NCBI GenBank assembly: GCA_964504305.1
Contig: CAZDEB010000008.1
Location: forward strand, 62,001 to 126,000
DNA: 64,000 nt
DNA from: UBA11606 sp964504305
GTDB taxonomy: Bacteria > Actinomycetota > Acidimicrobiia > Acidimicrobiales > Aldehydirespiratoraceae
Direction of reading: 5' to 3'
The notes under the pieces were generated by a model. That model did no database searches, was not told where the DNA came from, and saw only the letters and a program-made list of their open reading frames with translations. Below are positions 17,195 to 25,563 of the stretch, piece by piece. Positions within the stretch are counted from its first letter, which is position 1; every line of letters starts with the position of its first letter. The translations under genes were made by a program, and so were the position numbers.

Positions 17195-18310
17195 TTATCG
17201 CCCCTTCCACACCGCATGAACGTTGGAGCGAAAGTTACTGAACGTTCCGGTTCGGATCGTGTCGGCCATCTGATCCATGAACCGCAGCAACCATGCCACG
17301 TTGTGCAACGTGATGATCCGCGCCGCCGTTGGTTCCTTGGTAAGCAAAAGGTGCCGCAGGTAGCCCTTCGGCCATCGGTTGGCCGGACTGTCGGGCCAGG
17401 TTGGGTCGAGCGGTTCATCGCTTCGAGCGAACTCGGCGCGGGTCAGGTTGTAACGGCCAGCGTCGGTGAGAACGGTGCCGTGACGGGCGAGGCGAGTGGG
17501 CAGAACACAATCGAACATGTCGACCCCGCGAGCGACCGACTCGACGATTCCGATCGGGTCGCCGAGCCCCATGAAGTACCGAGGCTGGTCGAGCGGCAAC
17601 AAGCTCATACACGAGTCGAGGCCATGAAGCATCTCGCTTCGGTCCTCACCTACCGACAAACCACCAACGCCATAGCCGTCGAATCCGATCTCGACGGTAC
17701 GTTCGGCCGACTCCGTGCGAAGCGCCTCGTTGGTGCCGCCTTGCACGATCCCGAACTGGCACTGGCGACTCGGAGCGTCTTCATGAGCGAGGAACTGATT
17801 ACGCCCGCGACGCGCCCAAAGGGCCGTTCGTTCGACCGCCGCGGCAACGATGCGATCGTCGGCCACCGACGATGGGCAAACATCGAGCACCATCTGGATG
17901 TCGGCGCCGATTATTGCTTGCACGTCAACGGCTCGTTCGGGGGTCAGGAGATGCGTCGTCCCGTCGTAGGTCGATTTGAATGTCGCGCCTTCGTCGGTGA
18001 GGGTGGGTTCGAGCGAAAAGATCTGATAGCCGCCGCTGTCGGTCAGGAAGTGTCCTTGCCAGTCGGCGAACCCGTGGATGCCGCCAAGGTCGGCAACGGT
18101 CTCGGCCCCAGGCCGCAGCATCAGATGGTAGGTGTTGGCCAAGATGACCTGGGCGCCCAGCGCCTCGACATCGTCGGACGCCAAGTGCCGGATTGCGCCG
18201 CGAGTGCCCACCGGCATGAATCGTGGGGTGGTGAACTCGCCGCGAGCGGTCGCGACGACCCCGCAGCGGGCCTCGCCATCGCGGGCCGTCTCAGTAAATG
18301 TCGCTTTCAT
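17195..18310 (-). CDS. tgt: tRNA-guanine transglycosylase without zinc cysteines
   Basis: It would exchange guanine 34 for a queuine precursor in GUN-anticodon tRNAs. The 371-aa protein starts MKATFTETARDGEARCGVV and keeps the base-binding and catalytic motifs: FLTDSGGYQIFSL, FGIVQGGTN, GVGGLSVGE and the nucleophile region MFDCVLPTRLARHG. The usual CxCxxC zinc site aligns with Trp305, Asp307 and Ala310 in DPTWPDSPAN, while the fourth ligand His336 (TLHN) remains. No frame error is visible and reading continues in register. Catalytic residues suggest activity; zinc binding looks lost. The ATG at 18310 is chosen over the longer frame, which is antisense-like extension into queA. Confidence 0.92.
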   Translation of the reverse strand: MKATFTETARDGEARCGVVATARGEFTTPRFMPVGTRGAIRHLASDDVEALGAQVILANTYHLMLRPGAETVADLGGIHGFADWQGHFLTDSGGYQIFSLEPTLTDEGATFKSTYDGTTHLLTPERAVDVQAIIGADIQMVLDVCPSSVADDRIVAAAVERTALWARRGRNQFLAHEDAPSRQCQFGIVQGGTNEALRTESAERTVEIGFDGYGVGGLSVGEDRSEMLHGLDSCMSLLPLDQPRYFMGLGDPIGIVESVARGVDMFDCVLPTRLARHGTVLTDAGRYNLTRAEFARSDEPLDPTWPDSPANRWPKGYLRHLLLTKEPTAARIITLHNVAWLLRFMDQMADTIRTGTFSNFRSNVHAVWKGR

Positions 18311-18321
18311 TGCTGCTGAGG

Positions 18322-19356
18322 TTATTGGCGCCGCCGCGGTTGTCCCGCGGACTCCAGCCCGAGCAACATTGCATCGCCAAACGACAAGAACCGGTAGTCG
18401 TCGTTGAGCGCAGCGCGATACAGCTCGCGCCAGCGGGGACCGACAAAGGCGTCGACCAGGCAAAGCAATGTCGACTGCGGCAGATGGAAGTTGGTGAGCA
18501 GCACGTCGACGGCTTGCCACTCATACGGTCTGCGGATGAACAGCTCGCTTCGTCCGGTCCGGCTTTGGAAGGTCTTCCACGACTCGATGGCGCGCACCGA
18601 GGTGGTCCCGACCGCCACTACCCGTTCGGCCCTTTCGATCGCCGCCGCGGTTGATTCGGGGACGTGATACCACTCGCTGTGCATGGCGTGATCGTCAAGA
18701 CGTTCGACGGTGACGGGACGAAACGTGTCGAGCCCTACGGCCAGTTCCACGGTCGCGATCTCGACGCCGCGTCCGCGCAATTGCTCGAGCAGTTCCGGGG
18801 TCAGATGAAGTCCGGCCGTGGGCGCCGCAGCCGATACCGGCCGATCGGCGTAAACGGTTTGGTATCGACTCGGGTCATCGATCTGAGATTCGATGTACGG
18901 AGGCAACGGCGCCCGCCCGACCTCGTGTAGAACATCGAGCAGATCGTCGGACCCGGGATCGAGCCGAACCAACCGACGGCCCTCGCCCAAGTCGTCGCCC
19001 ATCTCGATCGCCAGTCGACCGCAATGAAGCGTTGCTCCGGGCAACAACTTCTTGCTGGGCCGCGCCAGAGTTTCCCACTGCCCGTCATCGCGCTCCTCGA
19101 GAAGCAGGATCTCTGCCGCGCCGCCGGTTTGGCGCCGGGCCAACAGCCGGGCCGGCAACACTCGGGTGTCGTTGACCACCAATAAATCCCCCGCCGACAG
19201 CAGATCAGGGAGATCGCGCACATAACGATGATCTACGTGACGGCCGTGGTCCACGAGCAGCCGGGCCGAATCTCGAGGCTCGATAGGCACTTGGGCGATC
19301 GCGGCCGGCGGCAATTGATAATCGATGTCGGCGAGTGTCTCGGGGCGACCAGTCAC
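18322..19356 (-). CDS. queA: S-adenosylmethionine:tRNA ribosyltransferase-isomerase
   Basis: It transfers the ribosyl group of SAM to preQ1 in tRNA, giving epoxyqueuosine. The 344-aa protein starts at a GTG and has DYQLPPAAIAQVPIEPRDSA, LLVVNDTRVLPARL, APTAGLHLTPELL, and the C-terminal TNFHLPQSTLLCLVDAFVG. Length and motifs are typical. It lies directly before tgt (11-bp gap), the classic pair. The upstream queuosine-precursor genes (queC, queD, queE, queF) are not in the window, so preQ1 may be made elsewhere or imported. Confidence 0.96.
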   Translation of the reverse strand: MTGRPETLADIDYQLPPAAIAQVPIEPRDSARLLVDHGRHVDHRYVRDLPDLLSAGDLLVVNDTRVLPARLLARRQTGGAAEILLLEERDDGQWETLARPSKKLLPGATLHCGRLAIEMGDDLGEGRRLVRLDPGSDDLLDVLHEVGRAPLPPYIESQIDDPSRYQTVYADRPVSAAAPTAGLHLTPELLEQLRGRGVEIATVELAVGLDTFRPVTVERLDDHAMHSEWYHVPESTAAAIERAERVVAVGTTSVRAIESWKTFQSRTGRSELFIRRPYEWQAVDVLLTNFHLPQSTLLCLVDAFVGPRWRELYRAALNDDYRFLSFGDAMLLGLESAGQPRRRQ

Positions 19357-19365
19357 GCTCAGAGG

Positions 19366-20412
19366 CTATTCGTCGGCCCCGAACAGACCTCTCTGTGACG
19401 AACCAGTGTCGCCAACCGGAGCCACCATGCCCAAATGAGCGTAGGCCGCCGGGGTCGCGACCCGCCCGCGAGGCGTGCGCATGAGCATGCCTTGCTGGAT
19501 GAGGTATGGCTCGTAGACGTCCTCGACCGTTTCGGTAGGTTCGCTAACGCTGATCGCCAGCGTCGATAGCCCAACCGGCCCGCCACCGAAGCGACGACAA
19601 ACCGATTCGAGTACGGCCCGTGATGCTTTGTCGAGCCCCAACTCGTCCACGCCAAAGAACGCCAACCCATCGCTGGCTACGTCGGCATCGATGTGGCCAT
19701 CTCGTTCGACTTCGGCGTAGTCGCGCACCTGGCGCAGCAGACGGTTGGCGATTCGGGGCGTGCCTCGAGACCGTCGAGCGATCTCCCAAGCACCGGCGTC
19801 GTCGATGTCGACCCCCAAGATGCCGGCGGCCCGCAAGGCAATCGACCGAAGGTCGTCAATCTCGTAGTAGTCGAGTCGGGCAACCAAACCGAAACGGTCA
19901 CGCAACGGGCCGGTGATGAGCCCGGTGCGCGTCGTGGCACCAACAAGGGTGAAAGGAGCGAGCTCGAGTGGAATCGACCGAGCGGCCGGTCCCTTGCCCA
20001 AAACAACATCGATGCGGAAATCTTCCATCGCCGGGTACAACACCTCTTCGACCGGCCGAGGCAAACGGTGAATCTCGTCGATGAACAAGACGTCGCCGTC
20101 TTCGAGCTTGGAAAGGATCGACGCCAGGTCGCCAGCTCGTTCCAACGCCGGACCCGAGGTGACCTGCATCGCCGATCCCATCTCGGCCGCGACAATGTTG
20201 GCCAGAGTGGTTTTGCCGAGCCCAGGCGGACCGGCAAAGAGCAAGTGATCGACTGCTTCGCGACGTTTGGCGGCCGCGCCAAGCATCACTCCTAGATGGC
20301 CCTTGAGCTCGGTTTGGCCAACAAAGTCGGAAAGAACGCGCGGCCGCAACCCCGGCTCGTCGACCAGATCCTCGGGTTCTTCCGCCGGTGACAGCAGTTC
20401 TTCGCGGGCCAT
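19366..20412 (-). CDS. ruvB: Holliday junction branch migration helicase RuvB
   Basis: It is the hexameric AAA+ motor that drives branch migration with RuvA. The 348-aa protein has LRPRVLSDFVGQTELKGHL, Walker A GPPGLGKTTLAN, Walker B VLFIDEIHRLPRPVEE, sensor 1 TLVGATTRTGLITGPLRDRF, and the C-terminal winged helix ending EPYLIQQGMLMRTPRGR. Its ATG shares one base with the ruvA TGA (TGATG). Confidence 0.98.
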   Translation of the reverse strand: MAREELLSPAEEPEDLVDEPGLRPRVLSDFVGQTELKGHLGVMLGAAAKRREAVDHLLFAGPPGLGKTTLANIVAAEMGSAMQVTSGPALERAGDLASILSKLEDGDVLFIDEIHRLPRPVEEVLYPAMEDFRIDVVLGKGPAARSIPLELAPFTLVGATTRTGLITGPLRDRFGLVARLDYYEIDDLRSIALRAAGILGVDIDDAGAWEIARRSRGTPRIANRLLRQVRDYAEVERDGHIDADVASDGLAFFGVDELGLDKASRAVLESVCRRFGGGPVGLSTLAISVSEPTETVEDVYEPYLIQQGMLMRTPRGRVATPAAYAHLGMVAPVGDTGSSQRGLFGADE

Positions 20413-21020
20413 CAGACGCCCGATGCCAGTCGCCGCAACGCGTCGCGCAACAAGTCGCTGGTCTCACCGTCGGCGGGCAGGTCAACAAGCACCGCGTGGA
20501 TTTCGTCGGCCGCGTAGCCGAGCCCCTCGAGGGCGCTGCGCACATCGGCGCGGGCCCCGCCGGCCACCGCAACGGCCGCACCGTCGTCGGCCAGCACGAC
20601 TACGCCGGCATCGGGGAGATCGAGCCGGGACTTGAGTTCCATCACCAAACGAGCCGCGGTCTTTTTGCCGACCCCGGGAACCAGGCACAGCGCCGCAACA
20701 TCGTCGTCGGCAACGGCTCGGCGCAGTGCATCGGGCCCATGCACAGACAAGATCGCCAGGCCCAGCGCCGGCCCAACTCCATGAGCTCCGATCAGCGCCT
20801 CGAACACCAACCGTTCGGCCATGGTGGCAAAGCCGTAAAGCGTCTCGCTGTCCTCGCGCACGGCATGATGAGTGTGTACAAAAACCTCGCCGTTGACCTC
20901 GCCGATGGTGACCGATGTCGAAGGCGTCACTTGAACGCGATAGCCCAGCCCGCCCACTTCGACCAGCAACTCCCCATTGTGAGCGCGGTCGAGCAGAGTG
21001 CCGCGAAGTGATCCGATCAT
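20412..21020 (-). CDS. ruvA: Holliday junction DNA-binding protein RuvA
   Basis: It binds four-way junctions and loads RuvB. The 202-aa protein starts MIGSLRGTLLDRAHNGELLV (OB domain I), has the HhH motifs in domain II (LIGAHGVGPALGLAILS and LCLVPGVGKKTAARLVMEL), and a short C-terminal domain III (VRSALEGLGYAADEI) that contacts RuvB. The start overlaps the ruvC stop by 4 nt. Confidence 0.97.
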   Translation of the reverse strand: MIGSLRGTLLDRAHNGELLVEVGGLGYRVQVTPSTSVTIGEVNGEVFVHTHHAVREDSETLYGFATMAERLVFEALIGAHGVGPALGLAILSVHGPDALRRAVADDDVAALCLVPGVGKKTAARLVMELKSRLDLPDAGVVVLADDGAAVAVAGGARADVRSALEGLGYAADEIHAVLVDLPADGETSDLLRDALRRLASGV

Positions 21021-21538
21021 GAAGCTCCTCCTGGGGCTACGAGGCGGGTAAGCGACGCTCGGCTACGACGCGACGGCACCCGGGCAATATGGCACAGCGC
21101 AACGGCCACAGCATCGGCGGCATCGGCTGGCGATAGTCGTTTGGGCAAATTGAGCAGCGTCTGCACCATTTGTCCGATCTCGTCCTTGCCCGCACTACCC
21201 CAGCCCGCGACCGCTTGTTTGATCTCGTTGGGCGAATACTCGACGACTTCGCAGCCCGCCCCCGCAGCCTCGGCCATTGCCAAGCCGCTAGCCATAGCCA
21301 CCCCCATAGCGGTGGACACGTTGTGCTGAAACAGCACCCGTTCTACGGCCACGACATCGGGCTTGAGGTCGGTGATCAGCGAGCGTAGTTCGACTTGCAT
21401 TTCGGCCAGCCGGATCGCCAATTCGTGTTGCGGGCTAGTGCGGATAACGCCGGCCGCGACCGCACGCGGTTTGCGGCCATGTTCTACACAGCCGTAGCCA
21501 CAGCGCGACAGGCCCGGATCGATCCCTAAGACGAACAC
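21017..21538 (-). CDS. ruvC: Crossover junction endodeoxyribonuclease RuvC
   Basis: It resolves Holliday junctions by paired nicking. The 173-aa protein has the RNase H-fold acidic residues: GIDPGLSRCGYG near the start, VAVERVLFQHNVSTAMGV, and the C-terminal SPADAADAVAVALCHI. It starts at a GTG at 21538. It opens the ruvC-ruvA-ruvB-queA-tgt run and is divergent from the ABC exporter genes across a 34-bp gap, which must hold promoter elements for one or both directions. Confidence 0.97.
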   Translation of the reverse strand: MFVLGIDPGLSRCGYGCVEHGRKPRAVAAGVIRTSPQHELAIRLAEMQVELRSLITDLKPDVVAVERVLFQHNVSTAMGVAMASGLAMAEAAGAGCEVVEYSPNEIKQAVAGWGSAGKDEIGQMVQTLLNLPKRLSPADAADAVAVALCHIARVPSRRSRASLTRLVAPGGAS

Positions 21539-21572
21539 ATGTACGACTCTAGTCGGCCATCAAGATCCAGAG

Positions 21573-22595
21573 GTGACAGCCGATGAAACCAAGGTGACTA
21601 CTGATCAATTCGAACACGCGGCTCATTTGGCGCACCCGGCAGTAAGCCTCAAATCGGTGAGCAAGTCCTTCGGCTCGAAACCGGCGCTCCGCGACCTGAA
21701 CATCGAAGCGCCCGACGGCAAGATCACCGTCTTGCTGGGACCAAACGGGGCCGGCAAGACGACCGCTATCCGGTGCGTGACCGGAGCAATGACCCCCGAC
21801 TCCGGTTCCGTCGCCACTCTCGGCCTGGATCCCGCGTTGCAGGGCGAAATCGTCCGCAGCCAGTGTGGCGTGGTGTCGGCCAAGCCGGCCCTGTATGACC
21901 GCCTCACCGGACGCGACAATCTTGTTTACGCCGCAGAGTTGCACGACGTGAAACGCGACGTAATGGACGAACGGGTGACTGTGGCGGCTAGTCGCTTCGG
22001 CATCGAGCAAGCTCTCGACGAACAAGTCGGTGGGTATTCGACGGGTATGAAGACCCGACTGGCGCTGGCCCGTTCGGTCTTGCACGAACCCCGTCTGTTG
22101 CTGTTCGACGAACCAACGTCGGGTCTCGATCCCGAGTCGGCCCAAGCCGTGCTGTCGCTGATCCGTGACATGACCGCCGATGGCCACACGGTCGTGATGT
22201 GTACCCATCACCTCGTCGAAGCCGAGGGGCTGGCCGACCACGTAATCGTGCTCGACGAAGGCACCGACCTCGTAGCCGGCGAGCCCGAACGGCTGACCCG
22301 CGGACTGTGGCCCGACGATTCCGTCGAGATCTCGATCGAAGGAGACCAAGCGGCGCTCGCCGATCTGACCGTGGTTGCCGGCGTACGTTCGAGCAAGCCC
22401 ACCACCAACGGATACCGCATCACCATCGATCACCCGGAAGTGACCGCAGACCTGGTGAAGGCACTCGTGAAGGCCGGGGCGCGGGTAACCCGAGTCGTTC
22501 CGCACGAACCGAGCCTCGAAGAGTTGTATTTCGCGGTGCGACGCAGCCGCCGCGAGCTCGGCGAAGGATTCCCGGCCACGGAGGTCGTTCGATGA
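21573..22595 (+). CDS. ABC exporter ATP-binding protein (NatA-like)
   Basis: The 340-aa ATPase has Walker A LLGPNGAGKTTAIRC, a Q-loop, signature YSTGMKTRLALARSVL, Walker B LLLFDEPTSGLDPES and H-loop CTHHLVEAEGLADH. The roughly 100-residue C-terminal extension (DSVEISIEGDQAALADLTVV onward) resembles that of NatA and similar exporters. It overlaps the permease gene as ATGA, so the two products form one transporter. The substrate is unknown; sodium or drug export are family-level guesses. The pair opens a plus-strand block between ruvC and yebC. Confidence 0.88.
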   Translation: MTADETKVTTDQFEHAAHLAHPAVSLKSVSKSFGSKPALRDLNIEAPDGKITVLLGPNGAGKTTAIRCVTGAMTPDSGSVATLGLDPALQGEIVRSQCGVVSAKPALYDRLTGRDNLVYAAELHDVKRDVMDERVTVAASRFGIEQALDEQVGGYSTGMKTRLALARSVLHEPRLLLFDEPTSGLDPESAQAVLSLIRDMTADGHTVVMCTHHLVEAEGLADHVIVLDEGTDLVAGEPERLTRGLWPDDSVEISIEGDQAALADLTVVAGVRSSKPTTNGYRITIDHPEVTADLVKALVKAGARVTRVVPHEPSLEELYFAVRRSRRELGEGFPATEVVR

Positions 22596-23416
22596 ATTGG
22601 CGCCGCACACTGGTAGTTGCTCGAACCGACGTCAAACAACTTGTTCTGGCCAAAGACTTTTGGATGCCCATGGGAATTTTGGGCAGCATCTTCTTTGTGA
22701 TCGTGCCGTTGGCGTTGTTGTTGTCGATCACGTCGTTGGGCGATGTCGAAGCAGTTCAAAATATCGCCAACACCCTCGAGGTCCTGCCAGCCAAAGCCCA
22801 AGCCCAGATCAAGGGCGACACTCCGCAGGGCCGCACCTCATATGCCCTTGCCGTGTTTCTCTTTGCACCGATGGCTGTCGTTGTCCCACTGACCATCTCC
22901 ACCGCCGTAGGTGCCGCCACCCTCGTTGGCGAACGCGAACGAGGCACCGGGGAATTTCTCGCCCACTCGCCGGCGGCCACCAAAGAGATCTACCTCGGCA
23001 AACTGTTGGCGTCTCTCGTACCCGGCTACTTCACAACGATGGTCGGCTTCACCGCCTATTCGCTCATTGTCAATTTGATCGTCGGACCCGAAGTCGGTGG
23101 CTGGTTCTTCCCGACCCAACAATGGTGGCTCTTGATGCTGTGGGTGTTGCCGGGCTTCTTGTTGATCGGCTTGTCGCTAGTGCTACGACTGTCGGGTCGA
23201 GTCAAGTCAACCGCTGCGGCCCAGCAAGCTTCGGGACTTATCACATTGCCACTGATTGCCGTGTCCTACGCTCAGGCCTCCGGGGCGATCTACGGCACGG
23301 CCACCACCACGATCGTGATCGGCGCGATTGCGTGGACGATCGGCTTGGCCTCCACGTGGCGAGGTATGTCCGGCGTGCGTCGACAACGTCTCCTTGGAGT
23401 CGCAGACGGCGTCTGA
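22592..23416 (+). CDS. ABC exporter permease (NatB/ABC-2 type)
   Basis: The 274-aa protein starts MNWRRTLVVARTDVKQLVLAKDF..., a cytoplasmic start followed by about six membrane segments: ILGSIFFVIVPLALLLSITS, then after a loop LAVFLFAPMAVVVPLTIS, later YFTTMVGFTAYSLIVNLIVG and others. ATLVGERERGTGEFLAHSPA is the coupling-helix-like motif typical of ABC-2 permeases. The ATG overlaps the ATPase stop. It is the membrane half of the exporter; substrate unknown. Confidence 0.85.
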   Translation: MNWRRTLVVARTDVKQLVLAKDFWMPMGILGSIFFVIVPLALLLSITSLGDVEAVQNIANTLEVLPAKAQAQIKGDTPQGRTSYALAVFLFAPMAVVVPLTISTAVGAATLVGERERGTGEFLAHSPAATKEIYLGKLLASLVPGYFTTMVGFTAYSLIVNLIVGPEVGGWFFPTQQWWLLMLWVLPGFLLIGLSLVLRLSGRVKSTAAAQQASGLITLPLIAVSYAQASGAIYGTATTTIVIGAIAWTIGLASTWRGMSGVRRQRLLGVADGV

Positions 23417-23476
23417 GCGCCGCGACGGGAGCCAATTGCATCGCCGCTTGGGTTCGGTCGGTGGTTGACTGAGCAG

Positions 23477-24199
23477 ATGTCGCAGCATGTTGTCACTGGA
23501 GCCTCAGCCGGGTTGGGAGAGGCGTGCGCCGTCAGTCTGGCCGCTCGCGGCGAGGACGTGATCGCCGTGGCCCGACGGTCGGCTCCACTAGAGTCGCTGG
23601 CCCGCCGCTTCGACAACATCGAGCCGGTCGTGGCTGATGTTTGCGCCGCCAACGGGCGCGCCGCCGTTGTGTCCGCGGCCGCGGGGAGCGCGACCGCAAC
23701 CCTGATCCATGGGGCCGCGACCGCCATCGACCTCGAACCGTGGTCCGACATTCAAGCTGATGAGCTGACGCGCCATTTCGCAGTACACGTCGCGTCGCCA
23801 ATAGCGTTGACGGCCGAACTCCATAAGTCCGGCGGGCTCCGACGCTGCGTCATCTTCGACAGCTACTCGGCGCAGACCCCCCGCGTGGGATGGGCCGGAT
23901 ACTCGATTGTGAAATCAGCAGCGCAAATGGCGTTTCGGGCCGCCTCCGACGAACTCGAAGACATCGCCATCGGCCGCGTATATCCCGGAGCGGTTGCGAC
24001 GCCACTACTCGCACGGGTCCTCGATGCACCGAGGACCATCGAGGCAACCGCTTTTTACCACGAACTCAAACGGCTGAATCGAGTGAGCCAGCCCTCCGAA
24101 ATCGCCGATTCGCTGATCTCTCTGTTGCTCGACTCTGTGCCTTCGCCCTTCGAAAGCCAGGACGTCTGGCACTTTGGCCACTCGGCATCGCTCGACTGA
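23477..24199 (+). CDS. Short-chain dehydrogenase/reductase
   Basis: The 240-aa protein has the nucleotide-binding start VVTGASAGLGEACAVSLAAR, VADVCAANGRA, and the catalytic YSIVKSAAQMAF (YxxxK). PGAVATPLL follows as in classical SDRs. The usual NNAG is replaced by HGAAT. The ATG at 23477 is preferred to the TTG at 23465 because it precedes the glycine motif directly. It lies 60 bp after the permease gene and 65 bp before the SLH gene. The substrate is unknown. Confidence 0.82.
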   Translation: MSQHVVTGASAGLGEACAVSLAARGEDVIAVARRSAPLESLARRFDNIEPVVADVCAANGRAAVVSAAAGSATATLIHGAATAIDLEPWSDIQADELTRHFAVHVASPIALTAELHKSGGLRRCVIFDSYSAQTPRVGWAGYSIVKSAAQMAFRAASDELEDIAIGRVYPGAVATPLLARVLDAPRTIEATAFYHELKRLNRVSQPSEIADSLISLLLDSVPSPFESQDVWHFGHSASLD

Positions 24200-24254
24200 C
24201 TAAACATTCGGCGACCTCCGTCGAAGGAGCAATTGAGGCAAACTCACCGTTGAT

Positions 24255-24267
24255 CGGAGACCCGTTG
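24255..24267 (+). promoter_or_regulatory. Ribosome binding site and TTG start of the SLH gene
   Basis: GGAG at 24255-24258 is 5 nt before the TTG at 24265. That TTG gives a clean signal peptide beginning MTHRAPWITIAALAMVVGAL, which decides the start over longer frames. Confidence 0.65.
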
Positions 24268-25563
24268 ACTCACCGCGCCCCATGGATCACTATCGCCGCG
24301 CTTGCCATGGTCGTAGGCGCCTTGGCCGCCAGCCCCGCCAAACCGGCCGACGCCGCGGCCGGATTCGGTGACGTCTCGGCCGACACGTTCTATGCCGCGC
24401 CGGTCCAGTGGATGGTCGACAACTCCATCACATCAGGAACCTCAGCCGGATGTTTCTCGCCCGAACGTGATGTTTCCCGCGGTGAGGTGGCCGTATTTCT
24501 TTGGCGTCTCGAAGGTAAACCAGCAGCCAGCAAAGACAGCGGATTCGATGACGTCGACCCGACCGCGTTCTACGCCGAAGCAATCGCGTGGATGGTCGAA
24601 CGAAACATCACCACCGGAACAACCGCCACGAGGTTCGAGCCCGAACGCGATGTCACTCGCGGTGAGGCGGCCACATTTCTGTGGCGCTACGCCGGGCGCC
24701 CGGCCGGTGGATCCGAACCATTCACCGACGTCGACGCAAACAAATTTTACACCGACCCGATCGCCTGGATGGCCAGAACCAAGATCACCACCGGAACAAC
24801 TGCCACCACATTTCATCCCGACCGACCGGTCACCCGCGGCGAAATCGCAACGTTCCTTTACCGCTACGTCGCTCCTCTCGGTGTTGTGGTAACCCTCGAC
24901 GGAACATGCGGAGCCCACTTCGACACCCTCGGCGTAGGCGCCGCGCTTCCGAGCGGAGCCGAGTGTGCAACACGGGTTCGACCCGCGGTCGAGATCCGGG
25001 CTGCCAACACCACACAGAACCACACGATTGGTACAGGGCCTCACCCCACGTACCCACGTGTCGACGGCAACTTCACGGGCACCACCGACGAGATCCTGCA
25101 GTGGGTCTCGTGCAAATGGGGTATCGACGAAGACCTCGTGCGGGCTCAGGCAGTGCGCGAGTCGTGGTGGAACATGTCGGCCACCGGCGACATGACGACC
25201 GACGTCAGCCGATGTCACCCATCGGTGCGCAACCAGTCACCGTGCCCCGAGTCGCTCGGGATACTCCAGGTGCGATTTCCGTACCACGCCGACGCGATGG
25301 ACAACTCGATCATCTCCACGGCCTACAACGCCGATTACACCTACGGCCTGTGGCGTGACTGCTACGAGGGGAACCTCACGTGGCTCAACACCGTTGATCG
25401 GGGCTCGACCTACGGGCCCGGAGACGCCGAGGGCTGTCTGGGAGTTTGGTTCGCGGGGCGCTGGCACACCACGGCCGCCGACAACTACATCGCCGAACTC
25501 GCGGTCATCGTCGCCTCTCGCACATGGGAGAGCGGCGCGTTCATTGCCACGACGGGCAACTAG
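24265..25563 (+). CDS. Secreted three-SLH protein with lysozyme-like domain
   Basis: The 432-aa product has a signal peptide (residues 1 to about 30, cleaved near KPADAAAG). Three S-layer-homology repeats of about 60 residues start near residues 33, 93 and 153, each built as FxDV, WMV, ITTGT, F.PER and VTRGEVATFLWR. A cysteine-rich C-terminal domain (about 215-432) contains LVRAQAVRESWWN (Glu299), then ESLGILQV. This is the layout of lytic transglycosylase or lysozyme-fold domains: catalytic Glu followed by a GILQ motif. The SLH part should bind cell-wall polymers outside the cell, with the C-terminus acting on peptidoglycan. The enzyme role is inferred. Its stop overlaps the convergent yebC stop (CTAG). 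Confidence 0.8.
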   Translation: MTHRAPWITIAALAMVVGALAASPAKPADAAAGFGDVSADTFYAAPVQWMVDNSITSGTSAGCFSPERDVSRGEVAVFLWRLEGKPAASKDSGFDDVDPTAFYAEAIAWMVERNITTGTTATRFEPERDVTRGEAATFLWRYAGRPAGGSEPFTDVDANKFYTDPIAWMARTKITTGTTATTFHPDRPVTRGEIATFLYRYVAPLGVVVTLDGTCGAHFDTLGVGAALPSGAECATRVRPAVEIRAANTTQNHTIGTGPHPTYPRVDGNFTGTTDEILQWVSCKWGIDEDLVRAQAVRESWWNMSATGDMTTDVSRCHPSVRNQSPCPESLGILQVRFPYHADAMDNSIISTAYNADYTYGLWRDCYEGNLTWLNTVDRGSTYGPGDAEGCLGVWFAGRWHTTAADNYIAELAVIVASRTWESGAFIATTGN

